Shown: in pieces, positions 57,661 through 64,000 of the stretch
How positions within the stretch are numbered: position 1 is the stretch's first letter
Layout of the letters: every line of letters begins with the position of its first letter
Assembly (NCBI GenBank): GCA_021464415.1
Contig: CM038470.1
Span: 8,568,394-8,632,393, forward strand
Source of the DNA: Lonicera japonica
Taxonomy: Eukaryota; Streptophyta; Magnoliopsida; Dipsacales; Caprifoliaceae
Reading direction: 5' to 3'
DNA: 64,000 nt
Program-made: the position numbers and the translations under genes
Notes under the pieces: model-generated
What the model saw: the letters and a program-made list of their open reading frames with translations, nothing else
The model's database searches: none
Told to the model about the DNA's origin: nothing

Positions 57661-58331
57661 TATAATTGTTAAAAATGTATTTATTATAATTAATATTTTA
57701 TATTTTTTCATAAGTATTATAACTTGTATGTAATTTTTAATGAAATTTATTAAAAACAATGTAAATCTTTTTTATTATGTTTTATTTTAATGCAAAAGTT
57801 AATATTAATTAATATTTTTATTTTTAACGACGAAACATTATCGTCCCTATATTATTTCAGTAACTCACTTTACTATTGGGTGAATTTCGAGTTTTGTTAA
57901 AAAAATTAGTAAAGTAAGAATAAAGTATTCTTACACCGGTGTAAAAAAACGGATTTTACAAGTGCACCCTATTTTAATTAAGGGATTGAAGAGGGAAATC
58001 GAACTTTACAATCTACGAGATAAATATTACCACTCAACCATTTAGTATGTAGTTCAAAAAATAAAAATAAAATAAAATAAATCATGTAGCAAAAGTTCAT
58101 ATGTCAAATCTATTTTATCATTAAGAATTATTCTATCATTCTTGTTGATAAGGATTCCAATCACATTGTTTATTATATATTTTAATTTGGCTTTTTAACA
58201 AAACATATGTTAACTTTATAATATTAGTATATCATTTTAAGTTTGCATAAAGTAGCATCCCCTGTTTTTACACCTCTGGGAAATTGTATTTTTTTTTGTC
58301 CTGTTTTTACCTTTGAGAATATTTGAACTAA
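57661..58331. other. Gene-less AT-rich interval
   Basis: Between two transposons. Apart from the second copy of the AAAAATGTATTTATTATA phrase at about 57671, nothing is recognised. Confidence 0.6.
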
Positions 58332-58828
58332 GAGCATCTTCAACAGTCTTTTAAATTTTTGTTTTGTGTAAAATTTATACAACTTGTAATTTTTTTTCTC
58401 TCCAGCAGTCTTTTGAAATTGAAATTTGTGTAAAATAGTTGTGTAAAATAAACTCCTATTTTACAATGCCACGTCAGCTTTCTCTCTCTTCAATTTTTTT
58501 ATAAAATTTGAAAAAGTAATAACTTTAAATGTAAAATATATATATATTAATAAAAATTACATATTTGAAATCTACTCATCATTACCTATAAATCAAGATC
58601 CATTGTAATTACAAGATTATTTGTAAAAAAATCAAGAAAAAATTAATAAGAAAATTGCTTGAATTGATATTTAACATGTGTTATAATCTTATTTGCTATT
58701 TCAAAATTTACACAAAACTTTACAAAAGTACCATTGGAGCACTTTTTTTTAGCATTCAAGTTTTTTGTAAAAGTGAATTGACACATGTGATTTACAAATC
58801 AATCTTTACACTATCATTGGAGATGCTC
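58332..58828. mobile_element. MITE with GAGCATCT-type ends and TAA duplication
   Basis: The left end GAGCATCTTCAACAG (58332) and right end ATTGGAGATGCTC (to 58828) are inverted repeats with mismatches, and TAA flanks both sides (58329-58331 and 58829-58831). The arms carry further mirrored AAATTT/TGTAAA motifs. A 3-bp TAA duplication is compatible with the PIF/Harbinger group. 497 bp, no coding capacity. Confidence 0.75.
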
Positions 58829-60487
58829 TAAATTGATCCAAACAATTTGCTTAAAAAAGAACACTGTTGTGTACGTTTAAAGTTATTTTTTAATAGGATC
58901 AATTATTGGTACACATAATAAGTGATAAAAGGTCCCACGTGATTTCAACTTCATGTTTGGCCAGGGTCAAATGCGTACCCTCTTTCTTATGCGAACTGAA
59001 CATTTACAATGAATTTTAGTTTTTGGAAAAATCACTTGCTGCCATGGTAATTAAAAATTCATCAGTAAGGAACTGGTTTATGTACGGTTAATCCAGACTA
59101 TAATAAGACCTGCCAAAAATTTTGAAAATTATTTCAATTTCTATAGAATTCTAACTCAAATTTCTTTTGTCAACCTCCTGATTATGCTTATTTTGACTAA
59201 AACACAAGATTCATTGTATTTTTTGTCATTATATTAATTGGTGGAATAAGTGATGATCCAATGGTTCTTACTCAAGAATTCCTTGGACTTAGCTTTAGTT
59301 TAGGATTTTTATTGAATCATCGTGGTTCTAGCATCAATTTGAAGTTTGAATCAATTCTATAAGGTCTTAACAAGAGAATTCCTATTAATAATAAAAAAAA
59401 ATTAAGAAAAGTGAGAGAGTAATAATATAAGCAACATACAAATAATATTGTAATATTCTAAAATTATTTGCAATGATAAAAATTTATCTTAAAAGATTCA
59501 TATAAAATGTCAATTAAAGATAAAGTGTTTCAAAAATCATTTCAAACATGCCTATAGTTCACTAGTTTCATTAGTTGAATGGCACGATGGCCAACTTGGC
59601 TAGCCTAAGCCGATTTATTAGACTAATTCTTAATGACAGTCTCATATTTTTTTTCTCATTTCTTTGTTAACATATATAAATATCTTACATTAGGTACATA
59701 ATTAATATAATCAATCTCAATCTTCCCCAAATCCCTTTTATTTTATATTTCATATTTAAGCGATTATGTATTTCTTATTTATCTCTCATTTAGTGCCTAT
59801 ATAAAGCTCCTTTATTGTAATAGTTTATTCATCCAATTCAATATACAAATTATCTTTTTCTACAATCTTAAGACAAAGACGATGAATAATACACATAGAA
59901 GAATTGACCTAGTGGCTTGTTTATTACTAGATTCTTGTAAGTGATTGATTTATTTAGCGAGAGATCTCAGTTTTACATAAATTAATTTAATATGATATGA
60001 AAATACTTTGTGAAAAAAAATAAAAATAAAAATTGGAAAACGAAAATCACTGGAATTATCGTATGATAAGATGTATAAGGTCACGAGATGAATTAATTTG
60101 GGAGGTCAATTTTAGTTGGGTGTTTGTACGTGTAAACTAAACTGGCCGAATATTGATATTAAGAGGCTTTGAGTCAATAGGAATATAGGAGAAAGACTTT
60201 AATTTTCAAGTCTTCACCAGCCGTTAATACTACAGGAGTAACAAGCAAACATGCTGTGTTTCCACTTCGTAGTGTTTTTGGTGGCCCACTACCCACAATG
60301 GACCGTGTAATTTTTTCAAAGAATATATTAATTTTTGTTGAAAATTTTTTGTTGTGAATTTTTTGAGTTTTGTAATATCGATTATATTATAAAATAGAAA
60401 TTAAACATTTAATTCCGACACATACAAAAATTAATACTTAAATTTTATTTAAAATAAATAAAGTATTTAAAATCTATCTATAAATTG
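58829..60487. other. Gene-less interval, possible decayed LTR
   Basis: No gene is supported over about 1.7 kb. At 59812-59860 a TATATAAAG box, then TTATTGTAATAGTTTATTC, resembles the promoter and start of a retrotransposon LTR, but no partner LTR, primer site or coding remnant was found, so it is not called as an element. Confidence 0.5.
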
Positions 60488-61527
60488 GAGTAAACTATTC
60501 TAATGGATTTTAAACTATTGATATTGTTCCACTTTGACTATTAAAGAAAATTTTGCCTCATTTATATATTTAATCTATTGACAATTCCATCTAATTTAGT
60601 TGTTAACTTGGACGGAATTTCATCATGTGCTATACACATGACACATGACACATTTTAGGGGTATAATTGTTATTCCGGGAATGGAGAAATATCAAACACT
60701 AGACATAGTTAAGGAACCCCAACTTTTTTCGGTATGCAAACATAAAAATGAAGAGAACAAAGATGACATGAATCACAAAGACCAAATCAAGGATAGTAAC
60801 AGCCCTAACCTTGGAATCATTAAGATCGCACTTGGTTAAGCCCTCTACACCACTCACAACATCCAGCGTTTGGGAGAGGTAGAAGACGAAGTCGTATATG
60901 GCTTGTAGATCGAAGATTTGGAGAATAGGGAAGAGGTGATGGTGGAGAAGATATCAGGGGGAAGGGAAAAAAGGAAAGAGGTGGTTTCTGATGAAAGGAG
61001 GGAGATGAAAATGAAGATGATGCCGGTGCACTGGAGGGAGGTGAGGTGGGGATAGGGGTTAGGCCTTTTAGGAGAGGACTGGAGTCGGTGAAATTATTGT
61101 ATGGTTGATTTGGGGATCAAAGTTGATCTAGGTTTACTTCAGTGATTGCCGAGTATTAACGATTAAAAGAAATTAGGCGCTGGCTAACGTGTAGGTGAAA
61201 AGACTCATTTATGGATCTTTTGTGTAAATCTTTAGTTATCGATTCGGTGAGCATGTAAGAGTTGTTTTTCAATGGTGGATTTTCTCTCTTTACAAATGTG
61301 AGAAGTAAGTGAAAGTGGAAGGAAATTAATTAGTAACTTATATAACCATTTTTGCCTTTCTAAAAATGGAGTGAAAATAAATTTCTTCTAAATTAACAGT
61401 TAAATTAGACGAAAATGCCAATTTAAAACTCAGTCAATATTTTAAGTATTTAAATGAGGTAAAATTTTGTTTAAAGGTTAAAATGTAACAATATCAATAG
61501 TTTAAAGGCTATTATAATAATTTATTC
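60488..61527. mobile_element. Second long-TIR Mutator-like element, older
   Basis: The left arm (60488-60625, starting GAGTAAACTATTCTAATGG) and right arm (about 61385-61527) are imperfect inverted repeats sharing AAACTATTGATATTGTT and its complement. The flanks TATAAATTG (left) and TATAATTGG (right) look like a 9-bp duplication with one indel. The interior has a purine-rich tract (60900-61060) and a short frame without recognisable domain (60645-60839). It starts with the same GAGTAAA as the element at 21466. Confidence 0.78.
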
Positions 61528-61680
61528 TATAATTGGAAGCAACTTTTAATTGATATAAATAAATGTTGAAATTAAATATTTTCAATCTAGTCTTTAAATT
61601 TGTATCGATTTTAAATAAAAAAAAGATGGTCAATAAGGCTTAAACTTTTAACCATAAAGTTAGAGTATCATTAAGAATTA

Positions 61681-61961
61681 CTCCCTCCGTCCCAATTCAA
61701 TTGTCCATTATTTTATTTATAGATGTTCCAAAATAGTTGTCCACTTTTCACATTTAGTATGTCATTAATTATAACAATTTTTTTATTTTCAATATTATTA
61801 TTTAAGCTCCTCACACTTTTTTTTTGGGTCCCGCCACATTTTTTATGAGAAGAAAAATAAATGATATTTTTAGAAATTACTATTTTTTTCTTAGAGTAAT
61901 TATTATGTCTCCTTAATTTTTAATTTTTTAAAATGTGACAATTAAATTAGGACGGATAGAA
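61681..61961. mobile_element. Stowaway-type MITE
   Basis: The left end CTCCCTCCGTCCCAATTC (61681) is the classic Stowaway terminus and the right end GGACGGATAGAA is its mutated complement; TA flanks both sides (61679-61680 and 61962-61963), as expected for Tc1/Mariner insertions. Subterminal TCAATTGTCC / GTGACAATTAAATT also pair. It sits about 480 bp upstream of the bHLH start codon. Confidence 0.92.
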
Positions 61962-62132
61962 TATATAATAATAATTTATTTATTTTTTAAATAATACACA
62001 TACATAAATAAAAAACATGTACAAAAATATTGCGTGCGCTAAAAAAGTAGTGTAATAGCTATGAATTTCATAAAAGTAATGGAACGCACGCCGTCCAAAA
62101 AAAAAAAGAGAGTAATGGAACGTACACGTACA

Positions 62133-62300
62133 CACGTGACGAAATAAATGGGTGTGAGAGGTGATGAATGACAGGTGACGTTTCTTTGATGACTTCAGCG
62201 TTTCAAATCAAACTTCTTTAATTCAACATTATCTCTTTCTTTCCTATCTTTTGACGTGCAAGGTGCGATTTTCTATGTTCCTAAAGGACCCAATATAAAA
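62133..62300 (+). promoter_or_regulatory. Promoter elements of the bHLH gene
   Basis: A G-box CACGTG at 62133-62138 lies about 160 bp before a TATAAAA box at 62294-62300. The start codon follows at 62442, leaving a leader of roughly 110 bp. A second TATA-like string, CTATATATC, at 62350 is probably within the leader. The G-box could allow regulation by bHLH or bZIP factors; this is inference. Confidence 0.55.
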
Positions 62301-62441
62301 TCCACCACCTACACACATTAATAATATTCACACTCAACTCTACTTTTCAAGCCCCCTATATATCAATTTTGTGTTTGATATTCTGTTTTTGTGTGCAAAA
62401 ACTCAAGTCGTTATTTTATAGAGAGTGAAACTAGAACAGAA

Positions 62442-64000
62442 ATGGACGGCGCTGATCATCATTATCATCATCAGTCTTGTTCAGCTCCCAAAACAGAGAG
62501 AAAGGTGATAGAGAAGAATAGGAGGAATCATATGAAGACTCTTTACTCCACCCTCTGCTCTCTTCTCCCAAATCCTACCTCTAAGGTTAATTCCTCACTC
62601 TCTCTCTCTCTCTGTGCATATGTATGTATGTATTGGGAAAGATGCATGATATAATATATCAGGTTGTTCTACACAAATAAGTATTTGTAGGATGTACCTG
62701 GTCCTCAAAAGTGTATTATTTTAGCGGAAAACACGTGGGACTTGAACATTTTATATAAAGTGAGATGATTACAACATATGTATATAACGTCAGCATGCCC
62801 AATTTCTTTTAAAAGTAGATATATGCATGTATGGGAATTAGTATATGTAATCACAAGTTGTGGCCCCTTGGAATGATCACTATTGAGTTCGAGCTTTTGT
62901 GGCACGCTTAGAGCAAGTGATGATTAGTCGAGGTACACCTGAACACCTCATGGTATAAAACAAAAAAAGAGGAATTAGTATATATATATGGGGTATGTAA
63001 ATTAATGGCCTAAACACACTGTTAATTAACAAACTATATTGTTATTTTTGGTAAAATAAAGAAAGGGAAGAAACAGTTGTAAATGTGAAAACAGCAAACA
63101 TATATTAAACACAACACAATTACACAATATATATATATATATATACATATAGTTGCACAAGAAAATTTATTTGACTAAAATTTTCCATCCAAATGATTTT
63201 GACAAGAATCCATTAATTACCACGTGGGACCCTTGCAATTTGTAGAATCTGAACAAATATCCGTTGTAGTTGGGTCCTCCTTTGTTATCAATTATTGCAA
63301 ACATGTTTGCCATATTGCATGTGAGGATAATCCAGATAAACAAAATGATGAGATTACTGATATATTCATGCGTATAGTACTTGGGAATGTTAAAAGAGTT
63401 AATTTATACTGAATACAGGAGGGATTGCCACTACCAGATCAAATAGATGAAGCTGTAGAGTACATAAAAACCTTAAAATCAAAGATGGAGAAAAACCAGG
63501 ACAAGAAGAACAAGTTAATGGGGAGGAAAAGATCACATACGCGCATGACTACTGAAACTACATCAAGTTCTTCAAAATCACCCCAAATTGAAATTCATGA
63601 AATAGGTCCTGATCAAGATTTAATTTTGATAAGTGGGCTGAACAATCATTTCACATTTTATGAGATTATTCGGGTAATTCATGAAGAAGGTGCAGAGGTT
63701 TTGCATGCCAATTTTTCGGCTTCTGGAAACTCCATATTTCAATTGCACCGAGAAAAGGTGAGTGAAACATACCCATTGAATTTGATATCTAAATTGTTAA
63801 TTTGAAGTCTGAATTCTGAATCTAACTGTTACGTTTTTTTTTCCTTCTATAGATTGGACAATCGGCATATGGTTTTGAAGCTACGACAATATATAAGAGA
63901 GTTCAGGAACTGATTAACGGATCATCATCATCATCTTGTAGTGAAGTGGAACCACAACTAGATTTATGGGACTTTGAAATTCAACCCGATCTATGGGAAC
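62442..64000 (+). CDS. bHLH transcription factor, bHLH162-like (3' end outside window)
   Basis: Three exons are visible: 62442-62585 (48 codons), 63419-63757 (113 codons) and 63853 to the window end, with GT-AG introns of 833 and 95 bp, both phase 0. Exon 1 carries the basic region and helix 1 (KTERKVIEKNRRNHMKTLYS), with Glu24 and Arg27/Arg28 in the E-box contact positions but no His before them. Exon 2 supplies helix 2 (LPLPDQIDEAVEYIKTLK) and an ACT-like segment (LILISGLNNHFTFYEIIRVI). Exon 3 continues IGQSAYGFEATTIYKRVQEL and an acidic, Trp-rich end (DLWDFEIQPDLW). The ATG is preferred over the upstream GTG. The family is nuclear and binds DNA as dimers. Confidence 0.92.
62586..63418 (+). 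other. Intron 1 of the bHLH gene
   Basis: The 833-bp intron begins GTTAATTCC after AAG and ends AATACAG. It holds a CT-repeat near 62600-62613 and a (TA)n run at 63130-63145. Short frames inside it (62705-62905 and 63224-63412) are not genes. Confidence 0.85.

Noticed and set aside
59640..59900. Possible solo LTR
   Set aside because: It has a TATA-like box and LTR-like text, but no defined ends, target duplication or partner were found.
62391..62441. Upstream start for the bHLH gene at 62391
   Set aside because: It is GTG; ATG 62442 gives a normal N-terminus and follows a plausible leader from the TATA box at 62294.

Overview
The window looks like nuclear DNA of a flowering plant, most likely a eudicot. 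It is AT-rich, with GT-AG introns, plant-specific gene families (an L-type lectin receptor kinase, a DUF506 protein, a bHLH162-like factor) and a dense mix of plant transposons. No species can be named from the sequence alone. Only three host genes are supported: the lectin receptor kinase (14195-16168, +, intronless, with a frameshifted C-terminal tail), the DUF506 gene (31018-32159, +, three exons) and the 5' part of a bHLH gene running off the right edge (62442-64000, +).

Layout. 169-6244: decayed endogenous pararetrovirus (Caulimoviridae type) in the order movement protein, coiled coil, capsid, protease, RT, RNase H, flanked by a 97-bp direct repeat. 6390-6885: tandem array of near-perfect palindromes. 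7-14 kb: gene-poor DNA with small repeats. 14.2-16.2 kb: the receptor kinase. 17.26-18.60 kb: a Helitron candidate with a nested 95-bp hairpin element. 19.90-27.58 kb: an old Copia retrotransposon carrying a nested long-TIR Mutator-like element (perfect 9-bp target duplication) and a nested hAT-type MITE. 28.35-28.61 kb: a small Helitron-like element. 31-32.2 kb: the DUF506 gene. 33.26-33.53 kb: a 31-bp-period array with units in both orientations. 34.35-38.89 kb: a second, old Copia. 38.9-44.7 kb: a minus-strand L1-type LINE remnant split by a third, young but internally deleted Copia (39938-44040). 44.9-49.1 kb: MITEs. 49.70-55.19 kb: a complete-ended hAT transposon with a broken transposase and a triplicated first exon. 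56-61.96 kb: a second long-TIR element, a GAGCATCT MITE, a second Mutator-like element and a Stowaway MITE. 62.4 kb to the end: the bHLH gene.

The three host genes are not visibly linked in function; they are islands in nested mobile DNA. The transposon record is unusually legible: several insertions keep recognisable target duplications, so relative order can be read (LINE before Copia-3; Copia-1 before its MULE and MITE). Most breaks in the elements are in-frame stops or residue losses of the kind produced by cytosine-deamination transitions. I found no tRNA, rRNA or CRISPR array.
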